Shown piece by piece: positions 1 to 9,157 of a stretch of DNA of 64,000 nt. Where the stretch lies: positions 124,001-188,000 of the forward strand of contig JAPPGH010000054.1 in NCBI GenBank assembly GCA_026914155.1, read 5' to 3'. Both the position numbers and the translations under genes were made by a program. This DNA is from Candidatus Palauibacter rhopaloidicola (GTDB lineage Bacteria; Gemmatimonadota; Gemmatimonadetes; Palauibacterales; Palauibacteraceae). Positions within the stretch are counted from its first letter, which is position 1. Every line of letters starts with the position of its first letter. The notes under the pieces were generated by a model, which was not told the origin of the DNA, ran no database searches, and was given only the letters and a program-made list of their open reading frames with translations.

Positions 1-1181
1 CCGGCCCGTTGGCGCGCTTCCCAGGCGCGGACGCGGGGGATGGCGGCGTCGAAGATCCGCTCGTAGTTGAGCCGCTCGACCTGGGCGCGGACGTCGGGGT
101 CGAGACGTTCCCACAGCGGGTCGTAGACCGTGTAGTTGGCGACGTAGCCCTCCCAGTCGGCGGGGGCCACGGCGTCGGTCCCGAACAGGAACCGCGTCGG
201 GTGCCGGCCGATCAGCGTCGCCCACGCATCGGCGCTCGCGTCGTCGCCCACGATGTACCGGGCCACCTCGTCCCAGGAGATGTCGAGCGCCACATGGTCG
301 TAGCGCGGGTCGGACAGCCAGCCGTCGAGCCACGCGACGTGCCCGTCCGAAGGCCCGACGAAGCGGCCCAGGCCGGTGTGGGCCCAGATGATCGTCGTCT
401 CCCGGTGGCGGGCGAACAGGTCCAGCACCTCCGGCGCGTGATGCGGCGTGTCGCCCGGGCGGACGTGGTCGACGTCGTTGTGGAGGATGACGACGAGACC
501 GATCTCCGCCGCCGTGGCCAGGATCCGGTCGAGGGCCGGGTTGCGCAGGCTCGCCGCGTGCCCGGCGACCTTGGACGAGACGAACTCCTTGTGGATGGTG
601 AACTCGCCGATGCCGGCGAACACGCCGGGGAAGGTGAGCAGGACGCGCTCGATGTGGTCGGAGGCGTACATGTCCGTCGGGTTGAAGCCCGTGATCATGG
701 GGTCGACGCGGCGGCGGTCCTCTTCGGGCAGCGACAGGTACTCCCGCGCGATCATCGCGTCCACGAACGAGTAGTAGTAGAGGTCGGCGTTCGTGCGCAG
801 GTAGTAGTCGGGCGCGTGGTCGCCCGACAGGAAGTAGTCCCACTTCTGCTGCAGCGGGATCCCGAACATGGCCACGCGCCCCACCCGCCCGGCGGTCATG
901 TCGAGGAACTCGCGCGCCGTCGGGCCGCGCTGGATGTAGTTCAGGAGATGGAAGTGGGAGTCGTTGAAGAGCGCCGTTCCGGACGGCGGTCCTGCGGTCG
1001 TCGCCGGAACCGGGGTACCGGTTTCCGCGGAAGGCGTCGGGGCGGCGGACGAGGGTGGATCCGCGGCGGGCGGGGCGGCCGAAATCGACCCGGTCGCGGG
1101 AGGGCCGCGCCCCGTCGCGCAGGCCGCGAGGAACACCGCCGCCAGTACACCCGCCGCGGGACTCCGCGCGCTCGGTCTCAC
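1..1181 (-). CDS. Amidohydrolase-family lipoprotein (3' end outside window)
   Basis: Metal-dependent hydrolase of the amidohydrolase-2 (TIM-barrel) type, probably anchored in the envelope. Reading from a GTG at 1181 gives a short signal ending in LAAC (lipobox), a Pro/Ala-rich linker, then NDSHFHL (the HxH metal motif on strand 1), a central VVILHNDVDH, TTIIWAHTGLG (metal His) and FLFGTDAVAP (the catalytic Asp). These are the expected ligands in the expected order. The GTG overlaps the TGA of the preceding GGT-like gene (GTGA), which supports the start and coupled translation. The C-terminus is cut by the window edge. The substrate is unknown. Confidence 0.8.
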   Translation of the reverse strand, partial: MRPSARSPAAGVLAAVFLAACATGRGPPATGSISAAPPAADPPSSAAPTPSAETGTPVPATTAGPPSGTALFNDSHFHLLNYIQRGPTAREFLDMTAGRVGRVAMFGIPLQQKWDYFLSGDHAPDYYLRTNADLYYYSFVDAMIAREYLSLPEEDRRRVDPMITGFNPTDMYASDHIERVLLTFPGVFAGIGEFTIHKEFVSSKVAGHAASLRNPALDRILATAAEIGLVVILHNDVDHVRPGDTPHHAPEVLDLFARHRETTIIWAHTGLGRFVGPSDGHVAWLDGWLSDPRYDHVALDISWDEVARYIVGDDASADAWATLIGRHPTRFLFGTDAVAPADWEGYVANYTVYDPLWERLDPDVRAQVERLNYERIFDAAIPRVRAWEARQRA

Positions 1182-2977
1182 CAGGCCACCGCGGCGCTGT
1201 TGTTGCGGTTGTGGGACGCCGCGCGCAGTGCGCCCGTCGCCGGATCGCGCTGGATCGCGACCCACAACCCTTCACCTCCGAAACGGGCCTCCGTGGGGAA
1301 GATCTCCTCGTACGCGTACCCCGTCCCGTCGAGGACCTCCGCCGGGAACTTCCCGCCCGGCACGCGGAAGGTGAGGGCGCCGGTCGCCGGATCCGAGTTC
1401 GGCATGAAGAAGTCGGGCGTATCGATGGCCTCGTCCACCGTCATGCCGAACCGCATCACGTTCAGAAGACCCTGGAAGGTCCGGTGGTGGAGGCCGGACC
1501 CCATCGACGCGAAGCCGAGCACGGGCCGCCCCTCCCGGAACAGGATCCCGGTCTGCGTGGGTGCGGGGAGCCGCGATCCCGGCTCGAGGCGGGCGATCTG
1601 CGTCTGCTGGAAGGAGGCCGGATCGCCGATCGTGATTCCGTCCACGACGATGGCGGTCTTGCCCCACAGGACCGCGTTGATGCTGTGCGTGATCGCGGCG
1701 ATGTTGCCCTCGCCGTCGATGGCCACGACGTCGTCCGAGTGGCCGGGGCCGCGCGGCGCCCAGTTGCCGAAGGGCAGCCCGGCCTGGATGACGTTCCACA
1801 GCCGGTCGGCGTGGTCCGGCGTGACGCGCGCCGCCGGCGTGAACTCGCCGCCGACGAGCGACGCGGCCAGTTCGGGCGGCAGAAAGTCGAGCAGCGAGGC
1901 GCGGGTCACGTCGAGCGCGGTCCGCAGGGCCTCCGGCGATTCCGTCCAGTGGCCCTCCGCCAGCAACCCGGAAGCCGCCGCGAGCCGCTGCGCCTCGATC
2001 ATCGCCACTCCGCCCGCGTTCGGCGGAGGGTTCGTGTGCAACTCCCAGCCGTCCCCCAGGTCCGCCACGAGCGGCTCGTCCCAGATGACCTCGTAGGCGG
2101 CGAGGTCCTCGACGGTCATCCGGCCCCCGTCCGCCTGGATCGCGGCCGCCGCCTTCTCGGCCCACGGGCCGCCGTACATGTACCCGGTCCCCTGCTCCGC
2201 CACCGCGCGCAGCGTCGCGGCCAGCGCGGGCTGGCGCAGCACGTCCCCCTCGGCGTAGGGAGAGCCGTCCTCCTTCAGGAACGTCGCCTTGGTCTCCGGA
2301 AGCCGGGCGAGGTCCGCGGCCCGTCCCTCCCAGTAGCCCTCCACCTTCTTCGAGATGGGGAAGCCCCGCTCGGCGACGTGGATCGAAGGCTTGAAGATCT
2401 CCGCCCACGGGAGCCGCCCGAACCGCTCGTGCGCGGCCCCGATCCCCTTCATGAACCCACCCACGAGCGCCGTGCGCCCGCTCACGTCGGTACCGTAAAT
2501 CCCGTCGGGAGAAGAGAGATCGACCCCGCCGGGGATGTTCGCCGGATCGTCCTCCCCGAGCACCGTGTTCCACTCGGCGTTCATCGTGTAGACACGGTCC
2601 GTGCCCGCGTCGTAGTAGACGAGCGACATGATGCCGAAGTAGCTGATCGGCGCCCCCGCGGTGAGCGCGACCTGCATGAGCGCGGTCGTCATCGCGGCGT
2701 CGATGGCGTTCCCTCCCTGCTTCAGCGCCTCCAGTCCGGCGCGCGCCGCGAGGCCGTTGTAGGCGACGGTGACCGCTCCGTTCTCGCCCGTGGCGACGCC
2801 GGCTTCCGTCCGGTCCACGAGTTGCGCCTCCATGAACCGCTCGTAGTCGGCGGCCCAGCGCTCCGGCGAGAGACCCGTCTCCGCCTGGCACGCCGCCAGC
2901 ACCAGGAGGAAGGGGAGGCACGCGAGCGGGCGGCCACGCATGGAACGGCCCGCGGAACGGCTCGCGACCGCGCTCAT
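1178..2977 (-). CDS. Gamma-glutamyltransferase-like exported protein
   Basis: About 599 residues, the normal length for the Ntn-hydrolase GGT family, which removes gamma-glutamyl groups from glutathione and peptides outside the cytoplasm. An Arg-rich N-terminus leads into a hydrophobic segment ending LVLAAC, a probable lipoprotein signal. GGNAIDAAMTTALMQVAL is the family N-terminal block and GNIAAITHSINAVLWG holds the likely autoprocessing nucleophile Thr430. The usual GSPGG block is replaced by FASMGSGLHHR, so transpeptidase or substrate specificity may differ. The start at 2977 is chosen because its ATG overlaps the S9 peptidase stop (ATGA); an internal ATG at 2941 starts directly at the signal peptide and is the alternative. 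Confidence 0.85.
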   Translation of the reverse strand: MSAVASRSAGRSMRGRPLACLPFLLVLAACQAETGLSPERWAADYERFMEAQLVDRTEAGVATGENGAVTVAYNGLAARAGLEALKQGGNAIDAAMTTALMQVALTAGAPISYFGIMSLVYYDAGTDRVYTMNAEWNTVLGEDDPANIPGGVDLSSPDGIYGTDVSGRTALVGGFMKGIGAAHERFGRLPWAEIFKPSIHVAERGFPISKKVEGYWEGRAADLARLPETKATFLKEDGSPYAEGDVLRQPALAATLRAVAEQGTGYMYGGPWAEKAAAAIQADGGRMTVEDLAAYEVIWDEPLVADLGDGWELHTNPPPNAGGVAMIEAQRLAAASGLLAEGHWTESPEALRTALDVTRASLLDFLPPELAASLVGGEFTPAARVTPDHADRLWNVIQAGLPFGNWAPRGPGHSDDVVAIDGEGNIAAITHSINAVLWGKTAIVVDGITIGDPASFQQTQIARLEPGSRLPAPTQTGILFREGRPVLGFASMGSGLHHRTFQGLLNVMRFGMTVDEAIDTPDFFMPNSDPATGALTFRVPGGKFPAEVLDGTGYAYEEIFPTEARFGGEGLWVAIQRDPATGALRAASHNRNNSAAVAW

Positions 2978-5094
2978 TGGTCGGATGTCGCGGACGGACG
3001 GAGCCACTGTTCCCACCATTCGAGTTGGACCCACATCCGGTGCACCATGCGCCACGGGGTCCATCCCCCGTGGTAGGAGTCGGGATAGCGCACGAACTTC
3101 GCGGGCACCTGCTGCTTCCGGAGCGCCACGTACATCTGCTCCGCCTCCTCGATCGGGACCCGGTGGTCCGATTCCCCGTGGACGAAGAGGGTCGGCGTCG
3201 TCACACCCTTCGCGTGGATGATGGGAGAAGAACGCAGGAGGTGTTCAAGCCCCCGTTCCTCCCACGGCGGACCGTAGAACTCGCTCTCCTTGGTGCGCGG
3301 GATGTCCGCAACGGCGTAGTCGCTGACCCAGTTGGAGATCGAGGCCCCGGCGATGGCGGCGGCAAAGCGGTCCGTCTGCGTGATGACCCAGTTCGTGAGG
3401 TATCCCCCGTAGGAATAGCCGGTCGCGCCCATGCGCGCGGTGTCGATCTCATAGCGTTCGATCGCATGGTCGACGCCCGCCATCACGTCGTCGTAGTCGT
3501 TGAAGCCCCAGCCGCCCCACGTCCCCCAGCGGAAGTCCTCGCCGTATCCCGTCGAGGCCCGCGGATTCGTGAACAGCACCATGTAGCCCTGTCCCGCGAG
3601 GAGCTGCTGGTCGAACGAGAACGTGTTGCCGTAGGCGCCGTGCGGTCCGCCGTGCATCTGGAGGACCATGGGGAATCCGCCCTGCCCGGCGGTGTAGCCG
3701 CGTGCCGGGAGCATCCAGCCTTCGACCTCGGTTCCATCGGGACTCCGGAACGAGAGCCGCTCCGGGCTGGACAGTTCGATCCCGGCGAGCAGGTCGCGAT
3801 TCACCTCGCTCAGCCGCACCTCGTCGTCCGTCGCGGCGCCCACGTCCGCGACCCAGACATCGCCCGGTTCCGTCGGCGCCGTGGCCCGGAACGCGACGCG
3901 CGAAAAATCCTCCGAGAAGGAGAAGCTCCCGAGCCGGCGGTCCCCGGCCGTCACCTGCTCTACCGCCCCCCCGCCCTCGGCGACCCGGAAGAGGTGCGTG
4001 TTGCCGCGAATGCCCGCGGAGAAGTAGACGTGCCCGCCGTCCGCGCTCACGGTGGGTCCGCCGGGGATGAGGTCCCACTCCGCGGTGAGGTTGCGGAGCC
4101 GCGTCCCGTTCGCCGCGTCGAACACGAGGAGGTCGTTGGGCGCCCCGCGGTCGCGGGCTTCGCGGATGATGATGTCCAGGCCTTCGTTGCCCCGGACGAC
4201 GAGCCGCGTCCCGTCGGCCGACCAGGCCGGGGAGGAGTAGTTGTATCCGTCGTCCGTGAGCCGGTTCACGGCCCCATCGAGGTCGACGACCCACAGATCC
4301 GACCGCTCGTACGAGTGTTCATCGCGCTGGTGCGCGTCCGCTGTGAACGCCAGCCGCCGGCCATCGGGACTCCAGGCGAGCCCGGAGGCATCGAAGCCGA
4401 GTTCGGTGAGCTGCCGCGCTTCTCCTCCCTCGGCCGGCAGCAGGTACACCTCGCGGGGAGGCGTCGCGTTCGGATCGCGCGGGTCGGGCAGGTAGCCCCG
4501 CCGGTCGAAGCGGTAGTTCATCCAGTCGTACTCGCGGCCGTCGAAGCGTTCCACGGTGCGGCGCTCGAAGTCGGACTCCCACACGGGCTCCGGGGGCGGC
4601 GGGGGCGGCGTCGGCCTCGTGAACGCGATCCAGCGACCGTCCGGACTGAAAACCGGCGAGCCTCGCAGCCCCTCGAGCCGGAACGCTTCGCCGGCCGGCC
4701 GATCCATGCGGAGGAACCACGTGCTCCCTGCGCCCGATCCGGCCGGGTCCGGCCGATTCGACGTGAAGACGAGGTAGCGGCCGTCCGGGCTCCAACGGGG
4801 CGAGGAGGCGCTGAAGCTCGGGCTCGTCACCCGCGTCGCCTCCCCGGAACCGTCGGCGTCCACGAGCCGGATCTCGCTGTGGCGACGGTTCTCCTCCTCG
4901 AGGACCGACGTCACGACGTAGGCCACCCGCGACCCATCGGGCGAGAGGGCCGGACTCCCCGCGTCCTTCAGCCGGTAGTAGTCCGCGAGTTCGAGCGGCC
5001 GCCCCTCCTGCGCGACGAGTCCGGGCGCCGCGAGGAGCACGGCGAGGGGGATCGAGAGGATCGAGATGATCGGTCGAGAGTTGCGAACGCGCAT
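2974..5094 (-). CDS. S9 family prolyl oligopeptidase / acylaminoacyl peptidase, secreted
   Basis: 706-residue serine peptidase that trims short peptides. A signal peptide ends near LVAQE. It is followed by a beta-propeller with several WSPDGR-type blades, then an alpha/beta-hydrolase domain. The catalytic triad is visible: Ser561 in GYSYGGY, Asp643 in FVHGESDHRVP and His675 in SYHGGW. The ATG at 5094 has a GGAGG Shine-Dalgarno six bases upstream; longer in-frame extensions lie inside the neighbouring PQQ gene and are not real. It is followed with a 4-bp overlap by the GGT-like gene and then the amidohydrolase, consistent with an exported peptide-degrading operon. Confidence 0.93.
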   Translation of the reverse strand: MRVRNSRPIISILSIPLAVLLAAPGLVAQEGRPLELADYYRLKDAGSPALSPDGSRVAYVVTSVLEEENRRHSEIRLVDADGSGEATRVTSPSFSASSPRWSPDGRYLVFTSNRPDPAGSGAGSTWFLRMDRPAGEAFRLEGLRGSPVFSPDGRWIAFTRPTPPPPPPEPVWESDFERRTVERFDGREYDWMNYRFDRRGYLPDPRDPNATPPREVYLLPAEGGEARQLTELGFDASGLAWSPDGRRLAFTADAHQRDEHSYERSDLWVVDLDGAVNRLTDDGYNYSSPAWSADGTRLVVRGNEGLDIIIREARDRGAPNDLLVFDAANGTRLRNLTAEWDLIPGGPTVSADGGHVYFSAGIRGNTHLFRVAEGGGAVEQVTAGDRRLGSFSFSEDFSRVAFRATAPTEPGDVWVADVGAATDDEVRLSEVNRDLLAGIELSSPERLSFRSPDGTEVEGWMLPARGYTAGQGGFPMVLQMHGGPHGAYGNTFSFDQQLLAGQGYMVLFTNPRASTGYGEDFRWGTWGGWGFNDYDDVMAGVDHAIERYEIDTARMGATGYSYGGYLTNWVITQTDRFAAAIAGASISNWVSDYAVADIPRTKESEFYGPPWEERGLEHLLRSSPIIHAKGVTTPTLFVHGESDHRVPIEEAEQMYVALRKQQVPAKFVRYPDSYHGGWTPWRMVHRMWVQLEWWEQWLRPSATSDQ

Positions 5095-5113
5095 GGCGGC
5101 CTCCGAAACAGGC

Positions 5114-7018
5114 TTAGCGTCGTACCCGATAGGCGAGTAGAAGATTGCCGGGCATCTGGCTGAACAGGTCATATCCCGAGTTGACGAGGACATAGCCGCG
5201 CGCCACGACGGGTCCGGGCCCGTCGATCGCGCCGCCCCGGCCGGGCACACCGTTGACGGTCGCGAACTCGCGCGCGGTGTCGACATCCCAGAGCAGCGAG
5301 CCGTCCTCCGTCGAAAAGGCGCGCATGTGGCCGTCCAGGCTCCCGGCCAGCACGGCCCCTTCGATCGCGGTCGGGGCCGGGGAGAAGAAGGGCATGCAGC
5401 CGGGCCGGTCCCGGCACACGGACGGATCGGGGGGAGCGTGCCAGAGGATCTCGCCGCCGGCAAGCTCCAGGGCGTAGACGCCGGGTGTGGGCGGATCGTC
5501 CGAGTTCATCTGCGTGGATTCTCCGGACCGCGGGTCCGAGATGATGGCGAACGGGTTGTCGACATTCGGCACGTAGGCCCGGCGGCCGTCGGACGCGAGG
5601 CCCCAGTGGATGCCGCCGAGCGAGCTTCCCATGCCGACCCGGCGCGCCCACACGAGTTCGCCGTCGGCGTCGGGGTCCAGCGCCCACACCATGCCGGACT
5701 TCTGTCCGGCGATCAGGAGTTGCGATCCGTCCTCGGCGGTGACGACGATCGGGGCCATGCCGAAGTCGTGATCCGGCCCCGTCGGCGCGGGGCAGTTCTG
5801 GAAGCGGGGCGAGATGCACGACATGTTCCAGGCGTCGTCTTCCCGCCCCTGGAAGGTCCAGCGGGCCTCGCCCGTCTCCAGGTCGAGCGCGGTGATCGCG
5901 TCGCTCCCGCCCGTCGTCGGGCGCGTGTAGTTCTCACCCGTCCCGATATAGAGGAGGCCGCGCGCGGCGTCGACCGTCGGGCTGGACCACACCGGCGCGC
6001 CGGAGGGCGCAAAGAGCCGGGTTCCGACCTCGTTCTCACCCACGTGCCGCGGTGCCTCGGCCACGGTCCGGAACTCCCACAGCGGTTCGCCCGTCTCCGC
6101 CGAGAAGGCGGCGACGCCTCCGCTGGAGGTGCAGCACTCGTAGGCCGGATCGCCGGCGCTGATGATCTCCATCGACGAGAGCGGTACGAAGACACGGCCC
6201 TCGTGGACGGTCACGCTCCCCGTGACGACGTGATCCGCGTGGGTCCCGGCGACGGCGCGCCAGTGGAGGGCGCCGGTCGTCGCGTCGATCGCGTACACGT
6301 TCGTGCGGAAGTCCGCGAAGAAGGCGGACTGCCCGCCATCGGGCCCGTCGCCGATTACGATCGCGCCGCGCACGGCGGCGTCGCCCGCGAACACCCAGTG
6401 TACGCAGCCGCTCTCCAGGTCGATGGAATACACCTCGCCGTACGCCGAGCCCACGATGATCCGGTCGTCGATCACCGCCGGCTTCGAGCGTACCTGGCTC
6501 ACGTCGGGGAAGCCGAAGGCCCAGGCGAGTTCCAGATTCGGCAGGTCGGCGGCGGTGAGTCCCGCGCGGGCCGCATCCGCGAAGCCCGTCTCGCCGCCGC
6601 CGCCGCCCCACCCGGACCAATGCACGACGCCCTCCTCCCGCGGCGGGCTCGAGCAGAAGGCAGTGGACGGGAGGCGCGTCTCGACCAGGGCCCCGCCGGT
6701 GAGCCACTCCGCCACGGCGCGGCGCTCGTCCGCCGTGAGATCCTCGCCGTGCCGACGCATGCGGCCTCCCTCCAGCGAAGTGAGGACCGCCCGGGGCGTC
6801 ATCGCGCCGAGCGTGGTGAGGCCGGGAGCGCGCACCGTGCGCTCCCCGGAATGACACTCCGCGCACGAGGCGGCGTACACGCGCATGCCGGGACTGTCAT
6901 CCATCGGGGGCGGATCGAGGAGCCCCCGTGCCCGCTCCTGGGCGGCGGCCGGTTCGGCCGCGGCGGTGAGAGCACTGCCGGCGAGCACGGCGGCGAAAGC
7001 GGTAGCGACGATGCGCAT
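5114..7018 (-). CDS. PQQ-dependent dehydrogenase with N-terminal cytochrome c domain
   Basis: 634-residue periplasmic quinohaemoprotein. The signal peptide ends near AAAQE, a single haem-c site CAECH lies at residues 52-56, and the rest is a PQQ beta-propeller with repeats such as DLETGEARWTF and DPDADGELVWARRVG. The order cytochrome then propeller, and blocks such as GQKSGMVWALD and LGGIHWGLA, resemble polyvinyl-alcohol dehydrogenase-like enzymes (knowledge of family). Expected role: oxidation of an alcohol with electron transfer to the respiratory chain; substrate unknown. The ATG at 7018 follows GGAG at suitable spacing. It ends 19 bases before the S9 peptidase start, so co-transcription is likely. 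Confidence 0.88.
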   Translation of the reverse strand: MRIVATAFAAVLAGSALTAAAEPAAAQERARGLLDPPPMDDSPGMRVYAASCAECHSGERTVRAPGLTTLGAMTPRAVLTSLEGGRMRRHGEDLTADERRAVAEWLTGGALVETRLPSTAFCSSPPREEGVVHWSGWGGGGGETGFADAARAGLTAADLPNLELAWAFGFPDVSQVRSKPAVIDDRIIVGSAYGEVYSIDLESGCVHWVFAGDAAVRGAIVIGDGPDGGQSAFFADFRTNVYAIDATTGALHWRAVAGTHADHVVTGSVTVHEGRVFVPLSSMEIISAGDPAYECCTSSGGVAAFSAETGEPLWEFRTVAEAPRHVGENEVGTRLFAPSGAPVWSSPTVDAARGLLYIGTGENYTRPTTGGSDAITALDLETGEARWTFQGREDDAWNMSCISPRFQNCPAPTGPDHDFGMAPIVVTAEDGSQLLIAGQKSGMVWALDPDADGELVWARRVGMGSSLGGIHWGLASDGRRAYVPNVDNPFAIISDPRSGESTQMNSDDPPTPGVYALELAGGEILWHAPPDPSVCRDRPGCMPFFSPAPTAIEGAVLAGSLDGHMRAFSTEDGSLLWDVDTAREFATVNGVPGRGGAIDGPGPVVARGYVLVNSGYDLFSQMPGNLLLAYRVRR

Positions 7019-7119
7019 CGAGCGTTTCTCCGGAATGAGATCGAGAGAACCCGTGGAACATAGGCCCTCACGTTCCGTTGCGGGACGGTGCGGCGCCAGC
7101 AGCTTGGGGGAGTGCGGCG

Positions 7120-8259
7120 CTAGCGGCGGATGGGGAGCGCGGCCTCGATCACGCGGTGCACGATGAGATCGGCGACGGCGTCGGCCTGTCTCCTGTCGTG
7201 ATCGCCGGTACCGCGCCAATGGGTCTGGGCCACGACGACGAGTTGCCGATCCGGCACGACCCATACGAACTGGCCCCCGTAGCCCCACATCACGAACGCG
7301 GACACGCCGTCGCCGCCACCCTGGCGGTCGCTCCACTTCTGATAGCCGTACCCCGCGTCCCGCAGGACGTAGCCGAGGTCGCCCAGCGCGACGAGTTGAC
7401 CGATCTGTGCCTCCACCCAGGCCCGGGAGACGATCTGCCTTGAGCCGGACCGGCCGCCCTGCAGGAGGAGCTGGCCGAGCTTCGCGGCGTCCCTGGGACG
7501 GAGCGCGAGCGCGGCGCCGCCCACGATCACGCTGTCCTGCATGACCGGCCAGCGCTTGTTCCCGATCCCTAGCGGGCCCAGCAGCTCCCGCTCGGCGAAC
7601 TCCAGCGCGCTGCCCTCGACGACGTTCTGCACGATCACCGTGAGCAGGTGCGACCCGCCGGTGTTGTAGATGAACCGCCGGCCGGGAGGGGCGACGATGG
7701 GCAGGTCGAGGACGTACCCGACGGGCCGGCCGGAACGGACCCACGGACCGAAGTCCTCCTCGTCGGACCACTGCATGCCGCTCGTCATCGTGAGCAGGTC
7801 GCGCACGCGGATGCCTCCGTGCTCGGACCGCCGCGACGGATGCGGCAGCCGGTCCGTCATCAGATCGTCCGGATCGACGAGCCCGCGATCCGAGGCGAGC
7901 CCGACGAGCAGCGCGGTGACTGTCTTCGTGACGGACCGCATGTCGAAGGCCGAATCCCGGTGCATGCCGCCGAAGTACGCCTCCTCTACGAGCCGCCCGT
8001 TCCGGACCGCGACGAGCGCGCGGATGTTCGGCACGGCCTCGTCCGCATCGGCGAAAGCAGCGGCGAGCAGATCTCTATCGAACCCCTGCGCTTCTGGCGT
8101 CGACATCGCCCACGCCCGCGACAGGTCGACCGGCGCGGACACCGGGTCGGGTCCGATCCCGAGATCCCCCGGATCCGACGGGGCAACCGAGTCGCCGCAC
8201 GCCACCGGTGCCGCCAGCGCCGCCACGCAGAAGACGGCGGTCAGGCCGGGGGCCCGCAC
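7120..8259 (-). CDS. Beta-lactamase-family serine hydrolase, exported
   Basis: 379-residue class C beta-lactamase/esterase-fold hydrolase. The hydrophobic N-terminus ends APVACG, a weak lipoprotein site. The catalytic SxxK is SVTK at residues 109-112, and FIYNTGGSH carries the YxN element. The protein lacks other domains. A GTG start at 8259 is preferred because it begins directly at the signal peptide; an in-frame TTG at 8280 would add seven charged residues. The natural substrate cannot be read from sequence; family members include esterases, D-aminopeptidases and beta-lactamases. Confidence 0.85.
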   Translation of the reverse strand: MRAPGLTAVFCVAALAAPVACGDSVAPSDPGDLGIGPDPVSAPVDLSRAWAMSTPEAQGFDRDLLAAAFADADEAVPNIRALVAVRNGRLVEEAYFGGMHRDSAFDMRSVTKTVTALLVGLASDRGLVDPDDLMTDRLPHPSRRSEHGGIRVRDLLTMTSGMQWSDEEDFGPWVRSGRPVGYVLDLPIVAPPGRRFIYNTGGSHLLTVIVQNVVEGSALEFAERELLGPLGIGNKRWPVMQDSVIVGGAALALRPRDAAKLGQLLLQGGRSGSRQIVSRAWVEAQIGQLVALGDLGYVLRDAGYGYQKWSDRQGGGDGVSAFVMWGYGGQFVWVVPDRQLVVVAQTHWRGTGDHDRRQADAVADLIVHRVIEAALPIRR

Positions 8260-8311
8260 CTCCCGGTCTCGCCCTCGCAAGCCCCCCCGCTTGCTCGCGA
8301 CGCCCGCCCGC

Positions 8312-9118
8312 CTACTCGTGACGCTCGCGCCGGAAGGGCATCGACAGCATCCCGCGCAGCGTCCCCCACTCCGAGCGATCCACGTTCTCGAGCCCGAGAC
8401 GGATATCGCGCGGCTCCGACCGGAGCCGGAAGCTCCCGAAGGCCCGGTCCCAGAAGGAGAAGATGCTCGAATAGTTCGAGTCGGTCTCGGGTCGGTGGTC
8501 CGAATGATGGACCCAGTGCATCCACGGCGTGACGATGAGCCAGCGCAGACGCCGGTCCACCCGGCCGGGCAGCCGCACGTTGCTGTGGTGGAAGAGGATG
8601 ATGGGGAGGAGGATCGCCTCGTAGACGAGGAGTTCCGCCACCGTCACGCCGAGGAGCGGAAGCACGGCGAGCCGCGCGATCGAGGAGAGGACGATCTCCC
8701 CCGTGTGAAAGCGGAGACCGGACGTGGCGTCCAGTTCGGCGTCCGAATGGTGGACCTGGTGGAAGCGCCACAGGAACCGCACCCGGTGATTCAGCCGGTG
8801 CCACAGGTACTGCCACGCATCGAAGATCACGACCGCGAGCCCGATCCGGGCCCACGGCGGGAGTTCGAGCAGGTGAAGCAGCCCGAAGCCGCGTTCTCTC
8901 GCCCCCTCGGTCACGAACAGCGTGGCCGCGGCGAAGATGACGGCCGCCACTGCCGCGTTTCCCACGCCGAGGGCGAGGTTCCGCGCTCCGTGCCCCGCCC
9001 TCGCGCTCCGGCCCTCGAACATCGGCAGAACACCCTCGACCAGCCACAGAATGGCGAGCGCGAGGGCGGCCCCCGCCGCCTTCAGAGTACCGGGATCGTC
9101 GAACACGGAAGCGAACAT
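8312..9118 (-). CDS. Sterol desaturase / fatty acid hydroxylase family membrane protein
   Basis: 268-residue integral-membrane di-iron enzyme. Transmembrane segments lie near residues 12-33, 50-70, 90-106 and 142-176. The histidine clusters that bind the metals are clear: HRLNH at 107-111, HQVHH at 120-124, HHSN at 177-180 and HWVHH at 201-205. The family hydroxylates or desaturates sterols, hopanoids, carotenoids or fatty acids. The gene stands between an exported hydrolase and a DUF4249 gene, giving no clue to substrate. A sterol-reductase-like protein is encoded at 60219-61358. Confidence 0.88.
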   Translation of the reverse strand: MFASVFDDPGTLKAAGAALALAILWLVEGVLPMFEGRSARAGHGARNLALGVGNAAVAAVIFAAATLFVTEGARERGFGLLHLLELPPWARIGLAVVIFDAWQYLWHRLNHRVRFLWRFHQVHHSDAELDATSGLRFHTGEIVLSSIARLAVLPLLGVTVAELLVYEAILLPIILFHHSNVRLPGRVDRRLRWLIVTPWMHWVHHSDHRPETDSNYSSIFSFWDRAFGSFRLRSEPRDIRLGLENVDRSEWGTLRGMLSMPFRRERHE

Positions 9119-9157
9119 AGCCCGGCGGGCCGGATTCGGGCACGGGCGGCCGACCCG

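Noticed and set aside
9-3076. Very long open frames on the + strand opposite the amidohydrolase and GGT-like genes
   Set aside because: Translations are Arg/Val/Gly-rich with no domains; the minus strand carries recognisable enzymes with intact motifs. High GC content produces such frames.
7089-7125. Near-identical GCGGCGCCAGC / GCGGCGCTAGC words at the end of the serine hydrolase
   Set aside because: Short GC-rich words, one inside coding sequence; likely chance.
5114-7771. Extended 885-residue reading of the PQQ dehydrogenase
   Set aside because: The first 250 residues overlap the serine hydrolase and are low-complexity; a signal peptide with a ribosome site begins at 7018.
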